A DNA stretch of 64,000 nt. Source: Erpobdella octoculata. Lineage: Eukaryota; Annelida; Clitellata; Hirudinida; Erpobdellidae. Of this stretch, positions 1-12,615 are shown in pieces. The stretch is from positions 4,740,509-4,804,508 of the forward strand of contig OZ022245.1 of the NCBI GenBank assembly GCA_963978895.1, written 5' to 3'. The notes under the pieces are model-generated. The model worked only from the letters and a program-made list of their open reading frames with translations, searched no databases and was not told the origin of the DNA. The translations under genes and the position numbers were made by a program. Each line of letters starts with the position of its first letter. Positions within the stretch are counted from its first letter, which is position 1.

Positions 1-35
1 TTTCTCGTTGAATTAAAAGTAAATCATGATTACAG

Positions 36-1593
36 ATGGAGAAGCGGCAGTGACAATTCTTCCCGCCAAATTAAAAGCCGAAATAGCCACAAGCGTTCAT
101 CTGGGAAGTTTGAAAAGAGTTGCCATTTTTAAAGAATGCGAAGTAGGACTGCTATCAGAACTTGTCCTCAAACTCAAGGAAACCGTTTATGGTCCAGGCG
201 ATTATGTTTGTCGTAAGGTTGTTGACAAGATCTTTATTAATTAATATTTTTATTAATTAATATTTTTTTCAATATCAAAGTTATTTAAAAATTTTATATT
301 TTCATGAAATATGATTTTTTTTTCAAAATTGTTTCAAGTGGCTTAAAAAGCAATATATGCAATTTTTAGAAACCAAACCATTTGATTATTTTAAGTATAC
401 TATTTTGAACTGTTCAAATTTGCACTTTTAAAAAATTCAAAATTAAAACAACTATTATTTCAAAAGTTACACTTATACAAATATTATTTTTTAATATAAA
501 TCTTTACAAATATATTTGAACTTAAATACGAATAACTTAAATTTGTAGAAAATCTTTATTTCACACCAGGGTGACATAGGGAGAGAATTGTACATCATAA
601 AGAGTGGAAAACTTCAAGTGGTCAACGATGACGGAACTGCTGTCTTTGCTACTCTCGCAGAAGGAACAGTTTTTGGAGAAATTAGTGTACTCAATATATC
701 AGGTAATTAAATTATTTTGGATCTTGTGAGTTTTGAATTATGTCTATGAATGTATAATATATTATTAAATGAAGAGTTTGAAATTATGTTTATAAATGTA
801 TAATATATTATTAAATGAAGAGTTTTAATTTTTATGTTTTTTTATATAATTATTACTTCATAAGCATTTAAACTATTTTATTTATAAATGTCAAATTTGC
901 AAATATTCGAAATTTATCCGAAGGCAACAAAAACGGAAATCGAAGAACTGCTAACATCAGAAGCCTCGGTTATTCTGATCTGTTTGTTCTATCGAAAGAG
1001 GATCTGTGGCAGGCCCTGCAAGAGTATCCAGATGCAAGAAGCATGCTCATCGAAAAGGGAAGACAGATGCTACGCAAGGACAACTTGCTTGATGAAGAAG
1101 TGAGAATATTAGCTTGTTGTGGGATATTGTTAATTATTCAAATCATCTAGGTGAATCATCAGCAAAAATTATGTTTTACTTTTTGGTCAATTAAATTTTT
1201 GTGATTTGACGAAACATGCATATTTTTGCTCAAATGTAATTGTATGCTATAAGATAATATAATTTTACTGATTGCTCCGTCAAAATCGATATTCAATACA
1301 ATATTTCAAAATTATACACCGTATTATTCATATGTTTACATTTCGTTATATCCATTTAGGTTTAGATGTTTAGATCAGTTACCAACAATCTTTTTTATTA
1401 TCAGGCAGCTAAAAAGCAAGACATGGATCTGGCACCGCCGGAAGAAAAGTTGGAATCTCTGGATAACCTCTTCCAGGCTGTTGCTAAAAGTCTTGGAAAA
1501 CTTGCAGAAGAAGTTTACGTTATGGAACAGGAAGTTGTGAATAAAGTAAACGAAATTGAAACTAAGTTGGCGCAAATCCAAATGAATTGCTAG
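36..1593 (+). CDS. CNGA: Cyclic nucleotide-gated channel, alpha-type, C-terminal part (5' partial)
   Basis: This is the C-terminal end of a cyclic-nucleotide-gated cation channel. I place four exons: 36-217, 570-702, 924-1099 and 1405-1593. All junctions are GT/AG and in phase, giving 225 residues before the TAG. The first exon carries the C-linker and the start of the nucleotide-binding domain ([19 protein letters not shown], then GPGDYVCRK). Exon 2 continues [15 protein letters not shown] and holds the phosphate-binding cassette [11 protein letters not shown]. Exon 3 reads [19 protein letters not shown], the CNG-family form of the pocket with the RTA triplet. Exon 4 is a heptad-like Leu-rich helix (about [12 protein letters not shown] to KLAQIQ), as expected for the C-terminal leucine zipper of A-type subunits. 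The transmembrane part lies upstream of the window. An AATAAA occurs near 1865. Family assignment is very secure; the alpha subtype rests on the zipper. Confidence 0.93.
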
Positions 1594-2403
1594 CAGATGC
1601 TTGAATACATGAATTTAATTGTTTCGAAACCTATTAATGCTAGCGAAATGGTAACACAAAATAACTTAAAAAACACTCAATAGTCTTTAAATGTAATTTT
1701 GTTTCTTCAAATTTTGAATTACGATGACTTCACGAAAATCGATAAACATTTACAGTTACAAGTTATACTTTCGATTTATTATTATCCGTAACTTAGTTAA
1801 AAGCATCAAATAACACTTTACCCTTTACATTGCTTTATAGAATAGAAACAATAGTAATAGTAGAAATAAAATTGATTATTATTATTATAATCGTTATAAT
1901 TTTTGAGAAAAGTTTGTTGAAGACTTCAGTAACAATAAAGCTCAGAATTGCGCAGTTGTCGGGGATTGGGAAGAGTTCGTTTCTTTAGCGGCTCAGACAT
2001 GATTGCTGGAACACTTGCTCCACGATTGGCTTGAAAAAAAAACAAATAATTTAATTAACTGTCTAAAAAGAATGGAAATTTAATCAAGATGTTTTTGTAT
2101 TGTAAGTGGCATTTTATTTCAATTCAAATTTGAGTTTCAAAGTTTTTACTTTTTTTTCTTAATTATTTTAAAAATTTTATTAACATAAATTAGAGTTTTT
2201 TGATCTTTAAAGTTACAAAATGAATTATAAATTTAACAGATTTTAAAATTTAAATAAATATCCTTTAAAGATTTCTATTACATTCCAACCGATTCCTGAG
2301 ATGAATGTCTGTCTAAAGAGTTTTTCTTACTAAATGATTATACAAGTTTTTTATGTTAATCAAATTTATTCATCTCCGGCCACTGAGGGAAAAAACTTTC
2401 TAG
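1594..2403. other. Intergenic, convergent 3' ends
   Basis: This is the spacer of about 0.8 kb between the convergent 3' ends of the channel gene (+) and the protocadherin gene (-). It is AT-rich. AATAAA motifs near 1865 and 1932 could serve the channel transcript. I see no further gene. Confidence 0.6.
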
Positions 2404-5400
2404 TTAGATAAAAAAAAATTTCAAATAATAAAACAGTAACAAACTTTTTGGCAATTCGACTTCTTTCTCTTGAATCCTCAGTACAGCCGGAGACTGATTT
2501 CCCAGCATGTTACTCAACCGACTTTCTTGCGTTACAGTCCTCTGAAAGTTTCCAAACGTAAGAAGCTTATTACCGCCGCCGGGGTTTCCTCCTTCACCAC
2601 CGCTCGAATACTGGTCACTGTCGAAACTAAAATCTTCTCTTTTGATTGATCTCAAAGGGGAGGAATAGATGTCCAGGTTCTGGTTTCTCGGCGAGTCTTT
2701 CTGCTGGCCAGTCTTGGAGAATGGAGATCGTACATCACGACCGTAGATTCTGGCGGGACTTTTCATCGGGTCGTAGCGAGATGAAGAATAAGCGCAGTTG
2801 TGCCCCAGAAAATGTGAGTCACTTGCAGTGCTATTGCTGCCGGTTGTCGTAGCAGATAGAAAATTCCATCTGAAGTTCAGTCTGTCCATGATTGATGGAG
2901 TTTCGCTTTTTTCGACGTTTGTTCGGTTTTGCTGAATGCAATAAAAGATTTCAAGTTGAAAACATTAGATTTGTCTGTTGTCATTGAGATTAAACTATTG
3001 ATAATTAAATTTTTTAATAATAAAACCATCCTACTTATTTTTTTAGCAATCAGATAAAAATTTAAATTGATACTTGTTCACTTGTTCTAATCATGGACTC
3101 ATTGCTGGACCTGTCCATTAAAGGAATTTCAACGAAAGCTTTACGAACATCAGACCCGATGTCGTAACGGGGAAACCTCGAGCTCAACTTTTCCGAGTTG
3201 CCATCCCAGATGGACAGCTTTGGCAGCTTCACGCTTCCTCTAGGGGTCATCCATTTGTAATCCAATGCATTAACCGTGCCGTCTTCTGTTGGTTGTAGAG
3301 TTATCAAAACTTTACCATATAGAAAAAAACCAATACTTATAAACAAAAACAACTTAGGTGAACTAGTTGTAAAATAAGATATAATGGGTATAAAATTGAC
3401 TTGAATCAAACTTATGAAAATTGGTAATCCAGAATTATTTTTATTTTTATTATAGATGAATATATAAGAAATTTGAATAATTGCATATTTGACCAGTTTT
3501 TTGGGATTGTTGATTTAAACGCTTCAAATATGTTTCCTCCATTACCTATTTTTGGAGCTTTGAAATGTCCCGAATGACGATAAGCGGAAATTCTTGGTTC
3601 GTGATTTTTCTTATCTTTTTCCAATGAAGAAAAGAAATAATCCGATATCTGTTTAAAATCACAGAGATTAGATAATATTATATAAAAAATGATTTCACTG
3701 TGTCATTAAACTTTCTTTGTTGAGAAACTATTTCTAACCATTGGAAATACTAATACATTGGAATATACTTCTAGGGAGCTTTACATAGCCTTGAGGCTAT
3801 GTACAGCTCCCTAGAAGTATTTTCATACATAATTTCCTATGTATATATATATGTTAGCAATTTCGTATAACGCGTTGGTCAGCAGGGTCAGCAGCTGATA
3901 AACTTAGTGCGCGCAAGCTTGTAATAAAAGTTATTACGTGACTGTACACTGTAAGTCCTAAAGATCAAAAGAGTTGGCGCTGCATTCGAAAAATAATATA
4001 TAATGAGAATTAAAAAATCCGTCATTTTTACGGGCTATTTCTAGTTTATAATAACAACGCTGTATAAGCTGTCAAGTAATAATAATAACCATAATACTAA
4101 TAATAATAATAATAATACAAACAAAAAAAAATATAAAAATTCTGTAAATAACTCACAGACATCTGGTCGAGAAAGTAGTTCTGACTCGTGGAGTTCCTGT
4201 TGACATCCAACCCGCTTGTGTTTGACTCGTTGAATTTATTCTTTTTCGAAAGAAATGATGTTTTCTTCTTGTCGGATTTAATGCTTCCCATTGTTTTGAT
4301 TTCCTCTTCTTCTTCTTCTTCTTCATCATCACTTTCGAACACGTATGCACCTCCGTGAGCGTCTCGAAGTCTCACTATTTCCGTTCTAGCTTTCTCTTTG
4401 TTCGCTTCTTTGGCGTTTTTTTGCTTGACGCAACAGCAGCAACGATTGCAGAGGCAGAACAGCAACACGAGCAGAGCGAACAAGAGAAGAAGAGACACGA
4501 AGGTCACTCCAAGAGCTATCCAGAACCACCTCTTCCAATCGTAGTTGCTGTTTTGAGTTGATGCAACCCGATCGTCTGAAACGACTGGAGCATCTTTTAA
4601 TTTTTCTTCGTCTTTTCCGCTCCTTTTTTCGAGTTCATCTTCGTCGATTAAAACTCGCAGAACAGCTCGACTCTGGAACGATGGCTCGCCCAAGTCTCGG
4701 ACGACGATTAATAGATAAAATTGATAACAATCTCCGAGTTTGTTTTCACTTGAAATGCTTTCTCGATATCGGAATTCATTTCCGTCTTTAAATTTAAAGA
4801 AATCGAGTAAACCTTTCAAGTTTCTGCCGAATACTTGACCGGTTATTTTATCGACGTAAAAATGCCTGCCGACGGTTTTCGAGAAGCTTTTGAAAGAGTT
4901 TGATTTTTCTTTCGATGGCTCGTTTTTTTCTGAATCTATCGAGCGGGTTTGATCGGAATGCGCTGCTGCCCCGCCAGGAGGTTTGTTGGTGGTCGTGCTG
5001 TTCAAAGAGGTGGATTTTTTTGGATCAAAACTGTGCACGGAGAGAAGTTCAAATTTCAGTTTGGCATTTGAACCTTCGTCGAGGTCTGAAGCCTGCACTC
5101 GTGCCAGCAGTTGGTCATTCTGTTTCAGAAACAAAGCAAAACAATTTTTTATTATTGTTTATAATCTTTTACAACAGGTGTTTTAAGACAATAAAAAAAA
5201 CAATAGCATAATTCGTCTTTTATTTTTCATTGCGAATGCACGGATGGTGTTAGTTGAAAATGTTCATTGTCCTGATCTTTTGTACAATTTTTCAAGCATT
5301 ATAAACAAGTACATTTTTGCTGAAACAATCATGTTTTGTCACGTTCAAACCCAATAGCATTCCGGCTTTGGCTATCTTGGGGGTGAAAAGATTTTTATTT

Positions 5401-8400
5401 CAGGTGGTAGATAAAACTTTACAACTCCAAGCTGTTCCTACTGTGAGCTTTGTTTAATAAATGATGTTCAGTGCAGGTAAATTTGTCTATATACTAAATA
5501 CTTTGACTGCTTTCATTTCAGCTAATTTATCCAATAGGACACTGAGTTTTATGATTTATACTATTTTATTTAACGGACTTCAATAAATCTCAACCAACCG
5601 TAATGACTTTATCGATGATGACAGTGTTGTTTTCATCGCTTGGATATTCAATGATTGGTTGGTTGTCGTTGACATCAATAATGCTGATGACAACTGTGGT
5701 GATGTCGTACATGGTTGAGTTGTTGGCATCAATGGCGTACACGTTCAATCTTAATTTGAAATAGCAAGCTTGCTATGATCGGTGCTCGAGCGTAGAACAT
5801 AAATAAGTGTGTATTCAACGAAAATTTAAAATTTTTAATGCAAGTTATTATTTACTTGTAATAAGGAATTAATTCTCTGTCGAGAGAAGAAAGAACAAAA
5901 ATTTCTCCACTGGAAGAGTTGATACCGAAAGGGAAAGTTGACAACATCGGTTTTCCCACATCTTTTCTTCTCCGCCTTCCACCACGACCACCACTCCATG
6001 GCAATCTGGACAGATGTTTTCCAAATGTTTTCTTAAATTTCAATTCATCTTCATTGTCAACAACGACATCTTTAGAGTCGCTGTCGTCGCTGTAGTCGCT
6101 GTCGTAACGAGCGCCGGCGTCGTCGTTGCTCGTTTCGTAATTCTGAAAGGCGCGGTTAAGCGTCATGTGCGACAGGTTTTCAATCGCTGCGATGTTTTCG
6201 TTAAACGAGCCTTTCAAGACGAGTTCCAAATCGTATTGAATGATGTTGTACGGAGGCAAGTCACTGTCGTGTGCTTCGATTTGTCCTGGTGGTGGAAATT
6301 GCAGTTTTTGAAAATGTTTTATGATTGCTGAAATGCATGGCTTTGTTTGATATTTGAAGTTTTGTGGTTTGAAAAGCTTGCAGTTTTTGAGTTTGATTTT
6401 AAATTTAAATTAAAAATTTAGAACTGTGTTTTAAATATTGTTGTGGCAAAATTGCATTAAACGATATTGATGCTGTATAATTACATTTGTCTAAATACTG
6501 CTGTCGCCTAATAATAAATAAGATTTCCTGATTTATGTTTACTGAACTCAGCCTTGCTTTTGCAAGCCAGTCTCAAACCTGGAGAAAGGAGGAGGTGCCA
6601 AGTTAAAAGGATCAAATTACGGCCTACGACAGAAAATACTTCGGTATTTCAAACATACTGCTTCATCGCAATCTTAAAACACCTGTTGGAAATGACTATA
6701 AATTATTTAAACAAATTAAGTTTACTGAGCAACGCATCCTAAATAAACTTCATATAGTTTATAATAGCTATATTATAAAAAAAATTTTTAAATTGTATAA
6801 AAAACATCTAGTAGCTTTCCGTTTTGAATGCATATTTGTTTTAGAAAAATTAAAAAAAAACCTAACTGACCGATAACGCTTCCCGGTTGTAAGTTTTCTA
6901 GAACATTGATGCGGTACAATTCCTCAGGAAATCTTGGAGGTTCATCGTTTTCGTCGATCAGGTTGACTTGTACGTGGACGGTTGATCTTCTCCTCGGAGT
7001 GCCCCTGTCCTCGGCCACGACTCTGAAGTTGTACTGAGACTTGTGTTCTCTGTCTAGCTTTACGCTACTCCAAATTCCACCACTGCAATTGGTTAGGATT
7101 TTGGTTAGTGAATTTAGCAAGACCTTTTAATAATTTAATATGTAAATATATTATTTTAAGTATTAAATATTAATAATATATTTAATATGTAAATATATTA
7201 TTTTAAGTATTAAATATTAATAATATATTTAATATGTAAATATATTATTTTAAGTATTAAATATTAATATTATATTTAATATATAAATATATTATTTTAA
7301 GTATTAAATATTAATAATATATTTAATATGTAAATATATTATTTTAAATATTAACCTGAACGAGTCAATCTCAAAGGTTTTCTGTCTCGTCTTAATATGA
7401 TAACGAACATCGCCATTTTGATCCGCGTCGACATCTTCAGCCGTTAATGTAAATAAGACCTTGTTGTGATTTAAAAATTTAAATTTCTTTAAAAGGTTAT
7501 CCTAAATGTGTTTTTAAAAGTAGTTTAGAAACTATGTTCAGTTTTAGCTGGTTATTTCGCCCAGATGAGTACTGTGGACATTTTAAGGTAAGAGTAGATA
7601 TTGTTGACATAAAGTGGTGACATAGAAAAACCCATCTTGCCATCAAACGCGGAAAAAGATGAAATTGAAAATATAACAATGTATGATTTTTTCGAACTCC
7701 GCCTTGCTTTTGCAAGCCAGTCCCAAACCTGGATAAAAGAGGAGGGACAGTTAAAAGGATCAAACTTTGATCCACGAAAGAAGTACTTAAGTGCTTCCTA
7801 CATACAGCCATTTCAGTCTTAAAATATCTGGTGTAAATGTCTATAAACTATTATAAAAAAAAAACATAACTGTTTTGTGCGTGTATTTGTGTATGTGTAT
7901 CTGTGGTGTATGTGTTTGTTTGTATATTATTTTATGTATGTGTAGTTGTGTGTGTTATTAACGTGCCATAGTCTACCAAACTGAAAGTTAGAATCAGAGA
8001 AACTTATATAGTTGTGTACTTGCGTATGTACCTATATAATAGTGTATTAATGAATGTACCTATATAACAGTGTTTCGTGTATGTACTCAGTAGCGGATCT
8101 ATGGAGGACCGGGAGGTCATGGCCCCCTCCGTGGATTTCCGAATTTACTTTTTTGAAGTAATAAAAAACTTTATAACAATATTAATACGAGAAATGTCGT
8201 TTAAAACAAGGAATAAGTGAGAGAAAGTTTAAATTGACTGAATATGAGAAAACATTTGGCTGCTTTTTAGTTAAATTACAAAATTTGCATCATCCGGCAT
8301 TTTTTCCCGCTTTTTTTTGGCTCCACTCTCGCCGTTTTTGCCCCACCCTCCATCATTTTTGGCCTCCCGACATTTTTGGTCCCTTCTGCCGTTTGTTTGT

Positions 8401-10858
8401 CCCCCGCCAAAAAAGTCTAGATGCGTCACTGTATGTAACTATATAATAGTGTAATTATGTATGTATACAATTTAGACTCACTTCGTGAGAGACTCTAGAT
8501 TCTGATACGTTGAAAACAAAGCTTTCTTGTTTAAAACGAGGCTCGTTGTCATTAACATCGTCAATTATGATGGTGACGTTGCGTTCGGTCGACAACGGGG
8601 GAATGCCTTTATCTCGACAGGTAATCGTTGCATGGTAAATGTCCTTGACCTCTCGATCGAGTTCGTCTGTAGCGACACTAACCACATATGTGGAATCGAC
8701 AAGATGTTGTAGTTGGAATTCGCTTGTAGGATCCTTTTGTTTATAAAAGTTTTTAGTTTTTGAGGCTAAGATAGAGGTTAGCGTTAGACTCTGAGGCGCA
8801 GTTAGCTTATAGATACTACTTAGATAGACCTTAAATGAGAATACAACACATTTTTTATTAATTTCTAAAATAATAGTTAAGTTTTCATGTTTAGTTTAAA
8901 CACTTTAAATAATTTTATTGCTTCATAAAAACTAACGTTTTCTTTAAATTTGAGATCGCAATTGGTTTCACCATTTTTCTGAGTATCAGCATCAAACACT
9001 GAAACTGTTGCGACTTTCGTACCACGAGTTTGACCTTCAGCAACATTCAAGCAACAACCATCGTCGTTGATTTCCGGTTCAAAGTTAATGTTTGGCTCGT
9101 TATCGTTGACATCTAAAACCTGCCGTCAATGAAATTATTATTTTTATTAAATAGAAATTTTTTTTAATATTTCAGAAATTTTTTCTGCGACCTTCACGAC
9201 TACACTTGCGATATCTGTAGACACACCTTCTCCCGAATCCTTGGCCACGATTTCGAGCAAGTAGTTCCTCTGCTTTTCATAATCCAGAACATGTTCCTTG
9301 TCCGGAACAGGTTTCAGCCCAATCCAGCCGCTTTCAAAGTCAACAAAAAAGAGGCTGCCATAATTATTTTTGGTTTTTTCCGACATCATGTAAGTCACGT
9401 GACCGTTGTCGCCGTCGTCGGCGTCTGAAGCTGAAAGCTGAAGCAGCTGAGAGCCGCTCGTTATATTTTCGTAAACTTCAATTTCATAGGTGGACTGTGA
9501 AAATTTTGGAGTGTTGTCGTTTGCGTCTTTCACTCGGATCTCCACCAAGATGCTTGATCTTAATAATAGTAATTTGTCAATTGTTTGTCTATTAATAGCT
9601 TCGAATGGTGTTTTAAGTTTTAATTGAATAGCTTATGAAAAAATGCTTTAAAATAAATTTAGTTTTTTTGTAGAATTTATTTTCAAAAATCTAGTTTTTA
9701 TGAATTAAAAATTATAAAAACTTATTTAATATTACACAAACTATTCTAATTTAAATCGTGTTTACTTTGTTGATGTGTTAGTTGGAAACGATCTCAGATA
9801 AAGTTGCTGCTGCCGCTGTTGGAAATGTCTATTATCGTCCCAAGCTTCTACGACAATATTATAAATATCCTTTTTTTCTCGATCTAGCGATTTCACCAAC
9901 TCCAATTCTAAAAATAATCTAGAGTCGTGATTAATGTTTCGAACTTTGTTGGTGCTGCTTTCAGATTCTTCAGATTGTTCTAAACTTACGTCGCCAGAAT
10001 GTTGCTGTAGTTGGTATTTTAACTCAAAAACGTCGACCTGACGATTGTCCATATCCATCATCGTGTATCCGACGATGCCGTGTTTAGAGGAGTCCTTGTC
10101 CTCTGCCAGTGGAAGGATGATTCGTGTCCCGACCGGAGAAGCCTCGCTCAGTCCAGTTTTGAAATGATTTAAAGGAAAACTTGGTCTGTCGTCGTTTAAA
10201 TCGGTGATTTCAATGAGTATTCTGATTGCAACAAAGTGTTCACGCGGTTTAGTGGCAACCGTTAGAGATAACTCGCAGGACTCCTTGTGAGGGCACAGTT
10301 CTTCTCTGTCGATTATTTTCGATGTCGACAGAACACCTGTTTTTTCATCGACGTTAAAATAGCCGACTGCCTAGAAAAACAGATTCTTTGTTATAAATTA
10401 TATTAATTGATGATAATTGTTTAATCATTAGTTTAAACAATATCTAACAAATTAATGAATAATTAAGCATTAGGTGCAAAAAATATTATTTAACTTTTAA
10501 CTTTATAAAAACTATATATGAGTATATTTGAAATTGTTTCCTTACTAATTTTTTACTGGTTTCATCTAACGTTTGCTACTTCAAACTGTCACAAATTTGC
10601 TTCAACAAATAAATAATAAATATTTTAATTGTGGTCGAAAAACACATGAAAAACCTTTTCGGTGTGATCCAAGAAAAGAAATGAAATCCCATCGAGATGT
10701 CCCGCACCGAGGAATTTTACCACTTTTGATTCCGTTTTCAGGTGACCGACGACGGATCGTTCGGGAATTTCTTCAACCATTTCGTATCGAATCAGGACAT
10801 TGGACAGTGTGACAGTGAAATGTTGATAAAATAAGAAGATGCTGCAAAACCTAATCAT
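2404..10858 (-). CDS. Protocadherin with seven cadherin repeats (delta-1-like layout), complete
   Basis: This is a single-pass cell-adhesion protein. The exons on the minus strand are 10858-10655, 10370-9766, 9558-9192, 9119-8937, 8733-8482, 7459-7356, 7082-6871, 6285-5856, 5749-5599, 5119-4157, 3648-3546, 3285-3074 and 2931-2404. They sum to 4314 nt (1437 aa plus stop) with every phase consistent. The start ATG is followed by a hydrophobic signal peptide. The Ca-binding repeat ends can be read as DLNDDRP (~123), DANDNTP (~284), DVNDNEP (~398), DVNDNEP (~515), DENDEPP (~618) and DVNDNQP (~815). A seventh, degenerate repeat (DEDELE) follows. The membrane helix is at ~1035-1060, followed by a CLCNRCCCC cluster and a poly-Glu stretch. 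The cytoplasmic tail of ~377 aa has no domain I recognise. Seven repeats match the delta-1 protocadherins (PCDH1/7/9/11), but I could not see their conserved tail motifs. Repeats 6 and 7 carry long charged insertions. The last two 3' junctions are the least certain. Confidence 0.9.
3765..3820. repeat. 56-bp near-perfect palindrome in a protocadherin intron
   Basis: The two 27-nt arms, starting ATACTTCTAGGGAGCT, are exact reverse complements except for one position, and are separated by 2 nt. It lies in the intron between the exons at 4157-5119 and 3546-3648. Confidence 0.85.
6546..6712 (+). repeat. Dispersed ~170-bp repeat, copy 1 (diverged)
   Basis: This is one of four copies in the window of a short repeat that begins around GCCTTGCTTTTGCAAGCCAG, contains a GGAGAAAGGAGGAGG box, and ends around CTATAAACTATTATAA followed by A-runs. 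It is the most diverged copy and lies in a protocadherin intron. The A-tailed 3' end suggests a SINE or a LINE 3' fragment; I do not recognise the family. Confidence 0.75.
7137..7352. repeat. ~47-bp AT-rich tandem repeat
   Basis: About 4.5 units containing TGTAAATATATTATTTTAAG, recurring near 7141, 7189, 7235 and 7283. It sits directly downstream (in transcription order) of the protocadherin exon at 7356-7459. Confidence 0.85.
7695..7865 (+). repeat. Dispersed ~170-bp repeat, copy 2
   Basis: Same family as the copies at 6546, 18268 and 36409. It starts AACTCCGCCTTGC, has the palindromic GATCAAACTTTGATC box, and ends in ten A residues. It lies in a protocadherin intron. Confidence 0.8.
8088..8431. 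mobile_element. hAT-like non-autonomous element
   Basis: Imperfect inverted ends begin CAGTAGCGGATCTA on the left and CAGTGACGCATCTA on the reverse complement of the right end. The flanking 8-mers are TATGTACT and TATGTAAC, a probable decayed 8-bp target duplication typical of hAT elements. The interior is C-rich and non-coding. It lies in a protocadherin intron. Confidence 0.6.
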
Positions 10859-12161
10859 TCTTTGTGCATTTTAATAATTCATTCATCAGTTTTGAAACCA
10901 TTCAAACTTCTAGGTAATCGTACATTATTTCATTCAGTAAAGTAATCCCCACTCAAGTTTGTTTTAGTCATATCGCTTACGTAATTTTCATCAAGAAAAC
11001 TAATCAAGTAATGTAGTCCAATTTGAATGTCATCATTGAAACATATCGGCAAGTGGAGACAACTATTAAAACCTCCATTGAGAAATTCTACAACTTAATA
11101 CCGATCAACTGCCACTCCTGATATGTCTAATCGCTCTTTCTCCTCTCACTTGTACTCTTGCTCTCTCTTTTTCTATCTCTACTTTATTTCTCACTCTCTT
11201 TTTTTCTTTATCTCTCTTCATTTCATCTTATTTTCTTTCCTTTCACTACTATATTTTACATATGACTCCAGCAACAGCTATGTCTGACTACACGACAATT
11301 GCCAATAAGCACTTTCTCTTCTATATTTCCCTACAACACCACTTATGCAATGAATTTCTCCTGCTATTCCAAACAGACCCACTCATGAGCCAAGGGACCT
11401 GGTGCCTGGAAGGGTCAGAAATCATCTTTCCTGTGTGCATAGAACTATACTACATTCACCTGCGATTGCAGCGATACGTTTTTTGCGTTGAATATTGGTG
11501 AAAAATGATGATCAATGTTTTTAGTGGAAGAAAAAGTATGATAATGATGAAGTTATAAGCAGTGGATTTTATTTCGGGTTTAGAATCGCTAGTTTTTTTT
11601 CCATAGAAAATTCAACATGTAAGTAAAATTAACTTTGAGCAGCTTTAACTTAGTTAACTCTAAAACAGCGGTATAAAATAAAATATAATGATTTTTCAAG
11701 CGGAGGCATGAACAATACTTTTCCAATAAATTATTTACCATAATAATGTTACAAGTGAGGTTTAATGTATATAAAAAATAATTTTTCCGGTGTTTATTAT
11801 TTATAGATTTAATGAAATAAAACTTTTTGGTTAAAACCTGTTAAACAGTATAACACACTGCAGTAGCATTTCAATAACAAATTCTAAGAGAAGCATGATA
11901 CAGGTGGGTGGTCGCCACTTTTCATAATGGCCGTGATTACAATGCATTGCTGGACAAACAAACATGGACATTGCATAGATGCAGGAAGAAAGAATAATAT
12001 TGAAAAATAAGGACGAGCGAAAATAAAAAAAAATGAAATATGAGAAACAAAGATAAATATCTTAAAGACTGGGAAAAAACAAAAAAGAAATAAGTAAGAA
12101 GATAAAAAAGAGAAGTTTGAATTATTGTTCGGAAAGAGAGTTAAAGAGAAGGAAAGAGAAG

Positions 12162-12164
<3 letters not shown>
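10859..12164. other. Intergenic upstream of the protocadherin
   Basis: Non-coding sequence upstream of the protocadherin start, with pyrimidine-rich runs around 11130-11250. The promoter should lie here, but I see no specific regulatory motif I can defend. Confidence 0.4.
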
Positions 12165-12234
<70 letters not shown>

Positions 12235-12237
12235 GTG
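12165..12237. repeat. (AG)n microsatellite
   Basis: About 36 AG dinucleotide units with one GGG interruption near the right end. Confidence 0.97.
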
Positions 12238-12615
12238 GGCATATACATACCTGCTCCACATATCCAGATTGGATTTTGAGTGGAACTGACACGGTAGGTC
12301 TCAGGAGTCGTATAACAATTGATCACAAGCAAGCAAGGTTGTTTATGAAGTCTAATTGAGCACCACGGCACGGGCCGATCTCGGACGGCCAACGGCGGGG
12401 CATGTATCGTGTACATGCCGGCTCATTATTATGTACTACTACTACTGGAGCTATCAAAAAGCCTTGTTTGGATGGAACATATAAAAAGTGATGATTATTT
12501 TCATTAAATTCCTTATATTAACTTCGCCGCCGGTCTTGCTTGCTGGAATGTTTGAATGTTTGCAAATCTTGAAAGTAAAAATTAACTAGCTTCCCGTCAT
12601 TCAATCAAGCTGAAA

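Noticed and set aside
3765..3820. Palindrome considered as a microRNA precursor
   Set aside because: A 2-nt loop and almost full pairing with no asymmetric bulges do not fit a Dicer-processed hairpin; kept only as a structural oddity.
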